From SZUA-36 sp963774415 (GTDB lineage: Bacteria > Pseudomonadota > Gammaproteobacteria > Xanthomonadales > SZUA-36): DNA of 64,000 nt. The stretch is from the NCBI GenBank assembly GCA_963774415.1, contig CAVZEU010000001.1, positions 620,001 through 684,000 on the forward strand. The letters run 5' to 3'. This document shows, piece after piece, positions 1-11,341 of this stretch (position 1 is the stretch's first letter; each line of letters begins with the position of its first letter). The position numbers were made by a program, and so were the translations under genes. Below the pieces are notes generated by a model. That model was not told the origin of the DNA. It worked only from the letters and a program-made list of their open reading frames with translations, and searched no databases.

Positions 1-1
1 G

Positions 2-460
2 CTGGTGCGCAGCCGCAGCCAGCGGGAGTCGTTGTGGGCCTGCCGGCAGGCGCTGTGCCATATACCGGCCGGAGCCGTGCTCGTCTGGCCGCAAAGCCTC
101 AGCTTCGGTCAAATACGTACCCTGCAACTGGCTGCGAAGCGCGGACATAACATGGCCTTTGTCTTCCGCCGGGACGCAGCCGCGGACAGCCCTTCACCGG
201 CCGCGCTGCGTTTGCGCTTGAGCGCGGACCATGACGACCTGCTGGTGCGGGTCCTGAAGTGCCGCGGCCGGCGGCCGGCGGCCGCCATACGTGTGCAGGG
301 CCTCAACCGGGTCCGGTCGACCTCACCGGGGCAGGCGACTCATCAATGCTTGATACCGCCCCTGGTCAGGTCGAGCGGATCCAGCAAACGCTCCAGGTCC
401 TCGTCCGACAACTCCGTGGTTTCTCTCGCGACCTCGCGTATGGGCCGGCCCTCCTTGTAG
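2..460 (+). CDS. SulA/ImuA-family SOS protein, C-terminal part (5' end outside window)
   Basis: The reading frame is already open at the window edge, so only the C-terminal part is present. The visible protein resembles the RecA-like SulA/ImuA superfamily: a stretch of the type AVLVWPQSLSFGQIRTLQLAA, then AFVFRR, then SPAALRLRLS and VRVLKCRGRRP, which is the order seen at the end of ImuA and SulA-type SOS proteins. These proteins act in translesion synthesis (with ImuB and DnaE2) or in cell-division arrest. No imuB follows; the next gene is fumC on the opposite strand, so SulA is as possible as ImuA. The frame runs about 118 bases past the fumC stop codon, giving a Ser/Arg-rich tail (from about position 340) that is unlike the family and probably read-through sequence. 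Family call is moderately sure; SulA versus ImuA is open. Confidence 0.6.
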   Translation: MVRSRSQRESLWACRQALCHIPAGAVLVWPQSLSFGQIRTLQLAAKRGHNMAFVFRRDAAADSPSPAALRLRLSADHDDLLVRVLKCRGRRPAAAIRVQGLNRVRSTSPGQATHQCLIPPLVRSSGSSKRSRSSSDNSVVSLATSRMGRPSL

Positions 461-1722
461 GCCTGCTTGGCCGTCGCCGCACCCACTTCGTAACCGATTA
501 CGGGGTTCAGCGCGGTTACCAGTATCGGGTTACGCTCGAGGGCTTCATTGACCCTGTCCTCGTTGACGGTAAAGCCGCTGATCGCGGAATCCGCCAGCAG
601 GCGGCTCGAACTTGCCAGGATCGCGATGCTCTGCAGCAGGTTATGCGCAATCACCGGCAACATGACGTTGAGCTGGAAGTTACCCGCCTGCCCACCGATG
701 GTGACGGTCAGGTCGTTGCCGATCACCTGCGCGCAAACCATGCAGACCGCTTCGGGGATTACCGGGTTGACCTTGCCAGGCATAATGGATGAGCCCGGCT
801 GCAAGGCCGGCAGGGCGATATCACCGATCCCGGCCAGCGGCCCGGAGTTCATCAACCGCAGATCATTCGCGATCTTCGTCAGGCTCGCCGCCAGGGTCTT
901 GAGCTGACCCGACAATTCCACCGCCGCATCCTGCGAACTGATGCCTTCGAAATAGTTCTCGGCCGATTCGAAATCAAAGCCGGCAGAGCGGCTCAACGCG
1001 GCCGCGATACGCGGTCCGAACTCTGGATGGGCGTTGATCCCCGTGCCGACGGCGCTGCCGCCCTGGGGTAATTGCCGCAAGCGCGTCAAGGCCGACTCGA
1101 TGCGTGCGATGTTGGAACGAATCTGCGCCGCCCAGCCTGACAGTTCCTGGCCGAACGTGACCGGCATCGCATCCATCAGGTGGGTACGGCCGGTTTTGAC
1201 CGTATCCGCCAGGCTGTTGGACTTCTCGTCCAGCACGGACACCAGGTGGCGCAGGGCCGGCAGCAATTGTTCGCTGGTCTCGAGGCAGGCGCTGACCTGG
1301 ATGGTCGTCGGGATCACGTCATTGGAGCTTTGTCCCATGTTGACGTGATCGTTGGGGTGTACCTGGGTGCCCGCCGCGCCCGCGAGGTGCGCAATCACCT
1401 CGTTCGCGTTCATGTTGGTGCTGGTTCCGGAACCGGTCTGAAATATATCGATTGGAAAATGATCATCGACCTCGCCGGCGGTGACCTTGGCGGCAGCCGC
1501 GGTGATCGCGTCGCAAATCTCGTCATCGAGCAAGCCCAGGTCGTGGTTGACCGCCGCGGCGGCGGATTTGATCAGTCCCAGCGCCCGGATAAATCCCCTC
1601 GGCATGGTCAGGCCGCTGATCGGAAAATTGTTCACCGCGCGTTGCGTCTGTGCGCCCCAGAGCGCGTCCGCCGGCACCTCGAGCTCACCCATCGTGTCTC
1701 TTTCTGTACGGGTTTTGGTCAT
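343..1722 (-). CDS. fumC: Class II fumarate hydratase FumC
   Basis: Converts fumarate to L-malate in the TCA cycle; the class II enzyme is an iron-independent cytosolic homotetramer. The 459-residue product is close to the usual length (E. coli FumC 467). It shows the superfamily signature GSSIMPGKVNP in the mobile loop carrying the catalytic serine, the GQSSNDVIPT active-site segment and KTGRTHLMDAMPVT, which contains the catalytic histidine region. The start is supported by a purine-rich ribosome site (GGAGAAAGG) just upstream. It is divergent from purB across about 194 bases and convergent with the SulA/ImuA-like frame. Its 3' end overlaps that frame, which is probably not a real conflict. 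Confidence 0.97.
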   Translation of the reverse strand: MTKTRTERDTMGELEVPADALWGAQTQRAVNNFPISGLTMPRGFIRALGLIKSAAAAVNHDLGLLDDEICDAITAAAAKVTAGEVDDHFPIDIFQTGSGTSTNMNANEVIAHLAGAAGTQVHPNDHVNMGQSSNDVIPTTIQVSACLETSEQLLPALRHLVSVLDEKSNSLADTVKTGRTHLMDAMPVTFGQELSGWAAQIRSNIARIESALTRLRQLPQGGSAVGTGINAHPEFGPRIAAALSRSAGFDFESAENYFEGISSQDAAVELSGQLKTLAASLTKIANDLRLMNSGPLAGIGDIALPALQPGSSIMPGKVNPVIPEAVCMVCAQVIGNDLTVTIGGQAGNFQLNVMLPVIAHNLLQSIAILASSSRLLADSAISGFTVNEDRVNEALERNPILVTALNPVIGYEVGAATAKQAYKEGRPIREVARETTELSDEDLERLLDPLDLTRGGIKH

Positions 1723-1752
1723 GACCTTTCTCCATCTGAAAATTCAGCCTGT

Positions 1753-1758
1753 ATTATA
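1753..1758 (-). promoter_or_regulatory. Candidate fumC promoter -10 element
   Basis: On the minus strand the sequence reads GCTATAATAC, an exact TATAAT hexamer about 31-36 bases upstream of the fumC start. No convincing -35 hexamer is visible at 16-18 bases, so either another factor assists or the element is weak. Confidence 0.45.
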
Positions 1759-1882
1759 GCGCCGGAGCCGTGTGCAGAGGGAAAAACCGGGCCTGGATCC
1801 AGCGGTATTTTTGCGTCTTTGGCGCCGCGCCGAAGCAGCGGGGAATTTCCGCCGGAATGGGAAAATGCGGGGATACCGGGGT

Positions 1883-1888
1883 TATAAT
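1883..1888 (+). promoter_or_regulatory. Candidate purB promoter -10 element
   Basis: An exact TATAAT lies 29-34 bases upstream of the purB start codon. The -35 position has no good match to TTGACA. It forms a divergent promoter pair with the fumC element 125 bases away. I did not find a convincing PurR-type operator. Confidence 0.45.
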
Positions 1889-1916
1889 GCCGTGTTGACC
1901 AAGAGAGCCGAGAATT

Positions 1917-3347
1917 ATGCAGTTTTCGTCCCTGACCGCCGTCTCATCCGTCGACGGACGCTACGCGGAAAAAACCGCCGGATTGCGCGGGATTTTCAGT
2001 GAGTACGGCCTGATCCGCCACCGGGTCATCATCGAAGTACGCTGGTTCCAGGCGCTGGCGGCGCACGCGGAACTTCCGCAAATCGAAGCCCTCAGCCCCG
2101 AGGCCAACGCCTGCCTGGAAAAGCTGCTTGAAGATTTCGATAGCGAAGACGCCAGCCGCATCAAGGCGATCGAAGCGACCACGAACCACGATGTCAAGGC
2201 CGTCGAATACTATCTCAAGGAGTGCTTTTCACGGCAGCGGGAACTGCAGGGCAAGGCCGAATTCCTGCATTTTGCCTGCACCTCGGAGGACATCAACAAC
2301 CTCGCCTACGCCCTGATGATGAAAACCGCGCGCGACGAAGTGTTCCTGCCGGTATTCACGCAACTGGAACAGGCATTGACGGCCATCGCGGCCCAGAACG
2401 CAGACGTAGCGATGCTGTCGCGCACGCACGGCCAAAGCGCATCACCGACGACGCTGGGAAAGGAATTCGCGAACGTCGTTGCGCGTCTCCTGCGGCAAAA
2501 GACCTTGTACGAACGACAGGCCATATTCGGCAAGATCAACGGCGCGGTGGGGAATTTCAACGCTCACATGGTCGCCTGTCCGCAGCTCGACTGGCCCGAG
2601 TTTTCACGCCGTTTCGTGGCGTCCCTGGGGTTGGACTGGAATCCGTGGACAACCCAGATCGAGCCGCACGACTGGATGGCGGAGAGCTTTCAAACGCTGA
2701 GCCGCTACAACACCATACTGATCGATCTGTGCCGGGATATCTGGGGCTACATCTCCATCGGCTACTTCAGCCAACAACCGGCGGACGGGGAAGTCGGGTC
2801 GTCGACTATGCCGCACAAGATCAACCCCATCGACTTCGAAAATGCCGAGGGCAACTTGGGGCTCGCCAACGCCCTCTTTGCGCATTTCGCATCGAAGCTC
2901 CCGGTCTCCCGCTGGCAGCGCGACCTCACCGACTCGACGGTGTTGCGCGCGATCGGCACCGCGGCCGGGCATTCGCTGATCGCATACGCGTCGCTGCTCA
3001 AGGGCCTGGGCAAGATCAGGGTCAACAAGGCCCGGCTGGCAGCGGACCTGGAAGACAGCTGGGAAGTACTGGCTGAACCGATCCAGACCGTCATGCGGTT
3101 GCATGGCATCGCCAACCCGTACGAACAACTCAAGACCCTGACGCGCGGCAGGCGCATCGACGCGGAGACGCTGCACGAATTCATCCGGCAGCTGGATATC
3201 CCCGAGTCCGCACGGCGTCAGTTGCTCGAACTGCAGCCCGCCGGCTATACCGGGAATGCGGCCGCCATGGCGGCGCGGGCCGGGATTGACGCCGACCCCG
3301 AAGAGAAACATTTGCTGCAATCGCCCGGCAGGAAAAAACCGCGCTGA
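1917..3347 (+). CDS. purB: Adenosylsuccinate lyase PurB
   Basis: Acts twice in purine synthesis: it splits SAICAR to AICAR plus fumarate and adenylosuccinate to AMP plus fumarate. The 476-residue product is of the E. coli type (456 residues), with the fumarase/aspartase-superfamily signature SSTMPHKINPIDFENAEG carrying the mobile-loop serine, an SRTHGQSASPTTLGKE segment with the catalytic histidine, and TSEDINNLAY. The C-terminus has about 20 extra, basic and Ala-rich residues compared with E. coli. The ATG follows a weak purine-rich stretch. The downstream roxA homologue begins about 20 bases after the stop, so the two may be co-transcribed. Confidence 0.97.
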   Translation: MQFSSLTAVSSVDGRYAEKTAGLRGIFSEYGLIRHRVIIEVRWFQALAAHAELPQIEALSPEANACLEKLLEDFDSEDASRIKAIEATTNHDVKAVEYYLKECFSRQRELQGKAEFLHFACTSEDINNLAYALMMKTARDEVFLPVFTQLEQALTAIAAQNADVAMLSRTHGQSASPTTLGKEFANVVARLLRQKTLYERQAIFGKINGAVGNFNAHMVACPQLDWPEFSRRFVASLGLDWNPWTTQIEPHDWMAESFQTLSRYNTILIDLCRDIWGYISIGYFSQQPADGEVGSSTMPHKINPIDFENAEGNLGLANALFAHFASKLPVSRWQRDLTDSTVLRAIGTAAGHSLIAYASLLKGLGKIRVNKARLAADLEDSWEVLAEPIQTVMRLHGIANPYEQLKTLTRGRRIDAETLHEFIRQLDIPESARRQLLELQPAGYTGNAAAMAARAGIDADPEEKHLLQSPGRKKPR

Positions 3348-3368
3348 GCCGCCGCCTTGCCTGGCTTG

Positions 3369-4475
3369 ATGAACCCAAAGACCTTTCTTGCCGAATACTG
3401 GCAGAAACAGCCCTGCCTGATGCGCCAGGCCTTTCCGGGCTTCAAACCCTTGCTTGACCGCGACGACCTGGCCGGCCTGGCCTGCGAGGAAGCGGCTGAA
3501 TCCCGCCTGGTCAAGGGCAGCATGGAGGCCGCGGACTGGGAGGTCTATCACGGGCCCTTCAGCGAGGCCAATTTTTCGCGCTTGCCGGACAGTAACTGGA
3601 CGCTGCTGGTGCAAGACGCCGAAAAACACTACGGGCCGCTGCAGGCATTGATGCAACAGTTCGATTTCATACCGCAGTGGCGTCTCGACGACCTGATGAT
3701 ATCCTTCGCTGCGACCGGGGGTTCGGTCGGGCCGCACGCCGATGAATACGACGTCTTTCTGCTGCAGGCCGAGGGCAAACGGCGCTGGCAGATCGCCGCC
3801 CATTTCGATCCCGCGCTGTTGCCCGGCTGTGCGCTGAAGGTGCTGCGAAACTTCAACGCCGAGCAGGAGTGGCTGCTGGAGCCCGGCGACCTGCTGTACC
3901 TGCCCCCGCGGGTGGCCCATTACGGCCTCGCCCTGGAGCCGTGCATGACCTGGTCGATCGGCGCGCGCGCGCCATCCGCCGCCGATCTTTTGCAGGCCCG
4001 CGGCGAATGGCTAGCGCAAGCCGATGATCAAGGCGGTTTCTACGCCGACCCGGACCTGCAGGCGCCCGGGCGCGCCGGCGAAGTCACCTCACAAGCCCTG
4101 GCCGGGCTGCGCGAACTGATGCGGGCCAGTATTCGCGACGACGAAGAAACCAATACGTTTCTGGCCGCTTTTCTCAGCCGATTCAGGCTCGCCCACGAGC
4201 CGGCCGAACCCCCGCATTCCGTGGCCGCGGGCCGGGTCTTCGACGCCATCAAAAACGGCCAGCGCTTGTTGCGCAACCCGTGGACCCGACTGACCTGGAT
4301 CGAAACCAGGACAGGCGCCCGGCTGCTGGCCGCCGGCCAGCCCCACGAATGCAGCGTCGAACTGGCCGCAGCCCTGTGCGAATGGGAGCAGCCGAGGCTC
4401 AGCCTCGACATGCTCGATCGCCGGGAACTCGACGTGCTTACCGAACTGATCAACCAGGGCCACTTTTCCCTGTAA
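3369..4475 (+). CDS. roxA: RoxA/YcfD-like ribosomal protein L16 arginine hydroxylase
   Basis: A JmjC-fold cupin 2-oxoglutarate/Fe(II) dioxygenase. E. coli YcfD hydroxylates an arginine of ribosomal protein bL16, and this protein follows the same plan: an N-terminal FLAEYWQKQP motif, then WRLDDLMISFAATGGSVGPH, whose HADEYDVF supplies the HxD iron ligands, and a PPRVAHYGLALE segment with the distal histidine, followed by the winged-helix-like C-terminal domain. Length 368 residues against 373 in E. coli. An in-frame TTG at 3357 is possible, but the ATG at 3369 fits the family N-terminus better. It directly follows purB. The RoxA assignment rests on the conserved motif order; the precise substrate is inferred. 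Confidence 0.88.
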   Translation: MNPKTFLAEYWQKQPCLMRQAFPGFKPLLDRDDLAGLACEEAAESRLVKGSMEAADWEVYHGPFSEANFSRLPDSNWTLLVQDAEKHYGPLQALMQQFDFIPQWRLDDLMISFAATGGSVGPHADEYDVFLLQAEGKRRWQIAAHFDPALLPGCALKVLRNFNAEQEWLLEPGDLLYLPPRVAHYGLALEPCMTWSIGARAPSAADLLQARGEWLAQADDQGGFYADPDLQAPGRAGEVTSQALAGLRELMRASIRDDEETNTFLAAFLSRFRLAHEPAEPPHSVAAGRVFDAIKNGQRLLRNPWTRLTWIETRTGARLLAAGQPHECSVELAAALCEWEQPRLSLDMLDRRELDVLTELINQGHFSL

Positions 4476-4547
4476 TGCAGTGCGACTTCCGTGTGCGGTC
4501 CGGGCAGAGCGTGACGGAACATGATGCCAAGAAGCCTCTCGGCAGGT

Positions 4548-4553
4548 TATAAT
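4548..4553 (+). promoter_or_regulatory. Candidate sucA promoter -10 element
   Basis: An exact TATAAT sits 37-42 bases upstream of the GTG chosen as the sucA start. A transcript beginning about 7 bases further on would exclude the upstream in-frame ATG at 4521, which supports the GTG at 4590. The -35 region is a poor match. Confidence 0.4.
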
Positions 4554-4589
4554 GGTCGGCTCACTGTTAAACTTGGACAACGTCATATC

Positions 4590-7424
<2,835 letters not shown>

Positions 7425-7467
7425 TTGGCGCCAACCCCGATCCGGGGGCTGCCGAGAAAGGAGAACG

Positions 7468-8793
7468 ATGAGTACAGAGATCAAAGTCCCGGGCTTGCCC
7501 GAATCCGTTACCGACGCAACGGTCGCTGCGTGGCACAAAAAGCCCGGCGACAAAGTCGGGCGCGACGAAAACCTGCTCGATTTGGAGACGGACAAGGTCG
7601 TACTCGAAGTGCCCTCCCCGATCGACGGCGTGCTGCAGAAGATCAGCCGCGAAACGGGTGAGACCGTCACCAGCGGCGAAGTGCTCGGCGTACTCGAGGA
7701 GGCGGAAGAGCCCGCTGAGGACGCGGACGAGGAAGCAGCGGACAAGACCGGGGAGCCCGCCTCGGAGGCCGAAGCCGATGCGGCGGAGCCCGAAGACGAT
7801 GAGGCGAAGCCCGAAGAGGGTGAGACAGAGCCCGAGGAGGACGAGACGGAGCCCGAGGATGGCGAGACAGAACCCGAGGGTGGCGAGACGGAGCCCGAGG
7901 ATGGCGAGACGGAACCCGAGGAAGAAGTGGCCGAATCGAAGTCGAAATCGGAACCCGTTCTCAGCCCGGCCGCCCGCCGGCTGGCGCAGGAGGAGCATGC
8001 CGACGTCAGCCAACTGAGCGGCAGCGGGCGCGGCGGACGCATTACCAAGGGCGATGTACTCAGGCAGGTTCGCCAGGGACCGTCAAGCGACAGGCGGCCG
8101 CAAGAACGGGTCAAAATGACGCGCCTGCGTGCCCGCATCGCCGAGCGCATGAAAGCGGCACAGAACACGGCCGCGATCCTGACCACGTTCAACGAGATCG
8201 ACCTCCAGTCGGTGCTGGATCTGCGCAGCAAATACAAGCGGCAATTCGAACAGACGCACGGCGTCAAGCTCGGGCTGATGTCCTTTTTCGTACGCGCGGT
8301 TTGCGAGGCCCTCGACAGGCATCCGATCGTCAACGCCTCACTGGAGGAAGACGAGATCGTCTATCACGGCTACCAGGATATCGGCATCGCGGTCTCGACC
8401 GAACGCGGACTGCTGGTACCGGTCTTGCGCGACGCGCAGGCGATGACGCTGGCCGGCATCGAGAACGGAATCCGGGAATATGCCGCCAGCGCGAGAGACG
8501 GTTCCATCGCGCTTGAAGACTTGCAGGGCGGCACCTTCACGATCACCAACGGCGGCACTTTCGGCTCGCTGCTTTCAACGCCGCTTTTGAACCCGCCGCA
8601 AAGCGCCATCCTCGGCATGCACGCCATCCAGGAGCGGCCGATGGTCGTTGACGGCGAAGTGCAGGTGCGGCCCATGATGTACGTCGCGCTGAGCTACGAC
8701 CATCGCCTGATCGACGGTAAGGACGCCGTGCAGTTCCTGGTCGCGGTCAAGGAAGCGCTGGAGGACCCGGCGCGAATGTTGCTGGATATCTAG
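7468..8793 (+). CDS. sucB: Dihydrolipoamide succinyltransferase E2 SucB
   Basis: Core E2 of the 2-oxoglutarate dehydrogenase complex. The domains in order are: a lipoyl domain (residues 1-80) with the lipoylated Lys43 in DLETDKVVLEV; an acidic linker (about 84-160); the peripheral subunit-binding domain (LSPAARRLAQEE to GGRITKGDVL); and the catalytic acyltransferase domain ending in SYDHRLIDGKDAVQF with the HxxxDG motif. The 441 residues exceed the E. coli protein (405) because of the linker, in which seven seven-residue units of the type EPEDGET replace the usual Ala/Pro-rich hinge. The gene has a clear ribosome site (AAAGGAG) and lies between sucA and lpd. Confidence 0.97.
   Translation: MSTEIKVPGLPESVTDATVAAWHKKPGDKVGRDENLLDLETDKVVLEVPSPIDGVLQKISRETGETVTSGEVLGVLEEAEEPAEDADEEAADKTGEPASEAEADAAEPEDDEAKPEEGETEPEEDETEPEDGETEPEGGETEPEDGETEPEEEVAESKSKSEPVLSPAARRLAQEEHADVSQLSGSGRGGRITKGDVLRQVRQGPSSDRRPQERVKMTRLRARIAERMKAAQNTAAILTTFNEIDLQSVLDLRSKYKRQFEQTHGVKLGLMSFFVRAVCEALDRHPIVNASLEEDEIVYHGYQDIGIAVSTERGLLVPVLRDAQAMTLAGIENGIREYAASARDGSIALEDLQGGTFTITNGGTFGSLLSTPLLNPPQSAILGMHAIQERPMVVDGEVQVRPMMYVALSYDHRLIDGKDAVQFLVAVKEALEDPARMLLDI
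7786..7932 (+). repeat. Seven 21-bp in-frame repeats in the sucB linker
   Basis: The DNA repeats a 21-base unit of the type GAGCCCGAGGATGGCGAGAC plus one base, giving heptapeptides EPEDDEA, KPEEGET, EPEEDET, EPEDGET, EPEGGET, EPEDGET and EPEEEVA at SucB residues 107-155. The third-position variation among units is modest, which suggests recent expansion by slippage or unequal recombination. Confidence 0.9.
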
Positions 8794-8827
8794 ACTAGCC
8801 ATTACAGGGGTTGCAGGACAAAAAATC

Positions 8828-10255
8828 ATGAGTGAAAAGTTCGACGTTATAGTAATCGGTGGAGGTCCAGGCGGTTATGTCGCCGCCATTCGCGCGGCGC
8901 AACTGGGGCTCCAAACGGCGTGTATCGACAGGTACAGCGACAGCGATGGCAAAGCCGCGCTCGGCGGCACTTGCCTGAATGTGGGCTGCATACCGTCGAA
9001 AGCGCTGCTGGACAGTTCCAAGCACTACCAACACCTCACCCATGAATTCGCCGACCACGGCATTACCGCCTCCGACGTCAGTATCGACGTGGAAAAGATG
9101 GTGCAGCGCAAGGACGCGGTCGTCACGCAACTGAACAAGGGCGTCGCGCAATTGTTCAAGGCCAATAAGATCCGCCAGTATCACGGCCGGGGAAAACTGC
9201 TGGCCGGGCGTCAGGTCGAGTTCACGGCGCACGGGTCCGGGGACACGCAACAGCTGCAGGCAGACAACGTGATCCTGGCAAGCGGCTCCGTACCGAGCGC
9301 CATCCCCAACGTGGAATACGACGGAGAATACATCATCGACAATGTCGGCGCGCTGGCCATGACCTCGGTTCCGCAACGCCTCGGCGTCATTGGCGCCGGG
9401 GTCGTCGGCCTGGAACTCGGCTCGGTGTGGCGGCGTCTCGGCGCCGAAGTGACCTTGCTCGAGGCTTTGCCCGATTTCCTTCCCGCGGCCGACCAGGACA
9501 TCGCCAAGCAAGCGGCGCGGGAATTTAAGAAGCAGGGGCTGGATATACGTCTCGACACGAAAGTCAAATCCGCGGAAATCGCCGGGGGTGAGGTCAAGGT
9601 CACACTGGATGGCGACAAGGACGAAGGCGAGCTCTGCTTTGACCGGCTGCTGGTGGCCGTTGGCCGCAAGCCCTACACCGAGGGGCTTCTGGCCGATGAC
9701 AGCGGGGTCGAACTCAACGAGCACGGGCAGATCAGCGTCAACGAGCGCTCCCAGACCTCCGCCGACGGCGTCTGGGCGGTCGGCGATTGCGTGCGCGGCC
9801 CGATGCTCGCGCACAAAGCCTCCGAAGAGGGCATTGCGGTGGCGGAGCTGATCGCCGGCCGCGCTGCCCATATACATTTCGATACGGTGCCCTGGGTCAT
9901 TTACACGGATCCGGAAATCGCCTGGGTTGGCAAGACCGAGCAGCAGTTGCAGGAAAGTGGAACGGCCTACCGTGCCGGTACCTTTCCATTCGCAGCCTCC
10001 GGCAGGGGAATGGCGCTGGGCCACGCGGCCGGGATGGTAAAGATCCTGGCCGATGAAGCCAGCGACGAAATACTCGGTGCGCATATTATCGGCCCCAGCG
10101 CCTCCGAGCTGATCGCCGAATGCGTCGTCGCCATGGAATTTCACGGCGCCGCGGAAGACCTTGCAATGATCGTGCATGCGCATCCGACCCTGTCCGAGGC
10201 GGTGCATGAAGCGGCCCTGAATGTGGCCAAACGGGCCATTCACCGAGGCAACTGA
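8828..10255 (+). CDS. lpdA: Dihydrolipoyl dehydrogenase (E3)
   Basis: FAD flavoprotein that reoxidises the dihydrolipoyl groups of SucB and passes electrons to NAD+. The 475-residue product starts with the FAD-binding motif VIGGGPGGYVAA, has the redox-active disulfide in GGTCLNVGCIPSKALL, a central NAD-binding motif IGAGVVGLELGSVW, the second FAD motif ADGVWAVGDCVRGPMLAHKA and the C-terminal HAHPTLSEAVHEAA with the catalytic His-Glu pair. It follows sucB by 34 bases and completes the operon. The same protein may also serve a pyruvate dehydrogenase or glycine cleavage complex encoded elsewhere. Confidence 0.97.
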   Translation: MSEKFDVIVIGGGPGGYVAAIRAAQLGLQTACIDRYSDSDGKAALGGTCLNVGCIPSKALLDSSKHYQHLTHEFADHGITASDVSIDVEKMVQRKDAVVTQLNKGVAQLFKANKIRQYHGRGKLLAGRQVEFTAHGSGDTQQLQADNVILASGSVPSAIPNVEYDGEYIIDNVGALAMTSVPQRLGVIGAGVVGLELGSVWRRLGAEVTLLEALPDFLPAADQDIAKQAAREFKKQGLDIRLDTKVKSAEIAGGEVKVTLDGDKDEGELCFDRLLVAVGRKPYTEGLLADDSGVELNEHGQISVNERSQTSADGVWAVGDCVRGPMLAHKASEEGIAVAELIAGRAAHIHFDTVPWVIYTDPEIAWVGKTEQQLQESGTAYRAGTFPFAASGRGMALGHAAGMVKILADEASDEILGAHIIGPSASELIAECVVAMEFHGAAEDLAMIVHAHPTLSEAVHEAALNVAKRAIHRGN

Positions 10256-10256
10256 T

Positions 10257-11258
10257 ATGACCGCCATGGCAAAAAAATTCAGGGCCTTTCGTATCCACGA
10301 CGATGCGGAGGGCTACCGCGCGGGAATCGAGGATGTCGGCATAGACGACCTCAGCGAAGGTGACGTCACCATCCGCTGCGAGTGGTCGGGCATCAATTAC
10401 AAGGATGCGCTGGCCGCCACCGGCAAGGGCAGGATTCTGAAAAAGTTTCCCCTGACCGGAGGTATCGACGTCGCCGGGGAAGTGATCGATTCCCGTTGCG
10501 GGTCATTTTCGCCGGGCGACAAGGTCCTGGTCACCGGTTGCAGCCTGTCCGAGACACGCGACGGCGGCTACAGCCAATACCTGCGCCTCGACAGCGCGCA
10601 CGTCGTCCCGCTGCCCGAAGGCCTGAGCACCCGCGAGGCAATGGGCATCGGCACTGCGGGTTTCACCGCGGCCATTTCGCTCTACCGCATGGAAGCCCTG
10701 GGCCAGACGCCGCAAATGGGTCCGATCGTCATCACCGGCGCCAGCGGCGGCGTCGGCAGTTTTGCCATCGACATCCTCAGCAACGCCGGCTACGAAGTGC
10801 ACGCCATCAGCGGGAAAACGGATCAGTTCGACTACCTCGAAACCCTCGGCGCCAGCCAGTGTATTTCGCGCCACGAGCTGCACTGGGAAGAACAACCGCT
10901 GGGTTCCGTGCGCTGGGCCGGCTGCATCGATAACGTCGGCGGGGACATGTTGGCCGGTATCAGCCGCGTCATTGGGCTGTGGGGCAATATTGCCGTTTGC
11001 GGCATGGCCGGCGGGGTCGGCCTGCATGCGACCAACCTGCCGCTGATCTTGCGCGGCGTCAGCCTGATCGGTATCAGTTCCAACAACGCGCCCATGGCTA
11101 TCAGGAAAACCCTCTGGGCGCGGCTGTCCGGTGACTGGAGACCGCGCTGTCTGGACGCCATCGTCAACCGGGAGGTCAGCCTGGAAAACCTTGCCGATGC
11201 ATTCGACAGCCTGATCGCGGGCCGCTCAGTCGGCCGGATTGTCGTCGACCTGTCTTGA
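10257..11258 (+). CDS. YhdH/AcuI-type zinc-free MDR quinone oxidoreductase (acryloyl-CoA reductase family)
   Basis: Medium-chain dehydrogenase/reductase of the YhdH family, 333 residues (E. coli YhdH 324). Family members with known activity (AcuI, YhdH) reduce acryloyl-CoA to propionyl-CoA with NADPH. Visible features are the N-terminal catalytic fold (WSGINYKDALAATGKGRI, KFPLTGGIDVAGEV), the nucleotide-binding motif VTGASGGVGSFAIDIL and the absence of structural zinc cysteines. The start at 10257 is one base after the lpd stop; an alternative ATG at 10266 gives MAKKFRAF, closer to homologues. The tight coupling to lpd suggests the same transcript. The physiological substrate here is not known. 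Confidence 0.85.
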   Translation: MTAMAKKFRAFRIHDDAEGYRAGIEDVGIDDLSEGDVTIRCEWSGINYKDALAATGKGRILKKFPLTGGIDVAGEVIDSRCGSFSPGDKVLVTGCSLSETRDGGYSQYLRLDSAHVVPLPEGLSTREAMGIGTAGFTAAISLYRMEALGQTPQMGPIVITGASGGVGSFAIDILSNAGYEVHAISGKTDQFDYLETLGASQCISRHELHWEEQPLGSVRWAGCIDNVGGDMLAGISRVIGLWGNIAVCGMAGGVGLHATNLPLILRGVSLIGISSNNAPMAIRKTLWARLSGDWRPRCLDAIVNREVSLENLADAFDSLIAGRSVGRIVVDLS

Positions 11259-11341
11259 CCGCTGTAGCTGCAATTTACGGCTCACATGGTGCATAATTCA
11301 CCGGCAGGGTGATCCATGGGCGGATTTGGGCAAATATCTGT

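Noticed and set aside
2604..3920. 438-codon minus-strand open frame across purB and roxA
   Set aside because: Antisense shadow of two well-supported genes; no recognisable protein motif.
8795..10267. 490-codon minus-strand open frame opposite lpd
   Set aside because: Shadow of the lpd gene with no domain pattern; lpd has all expected motifs.
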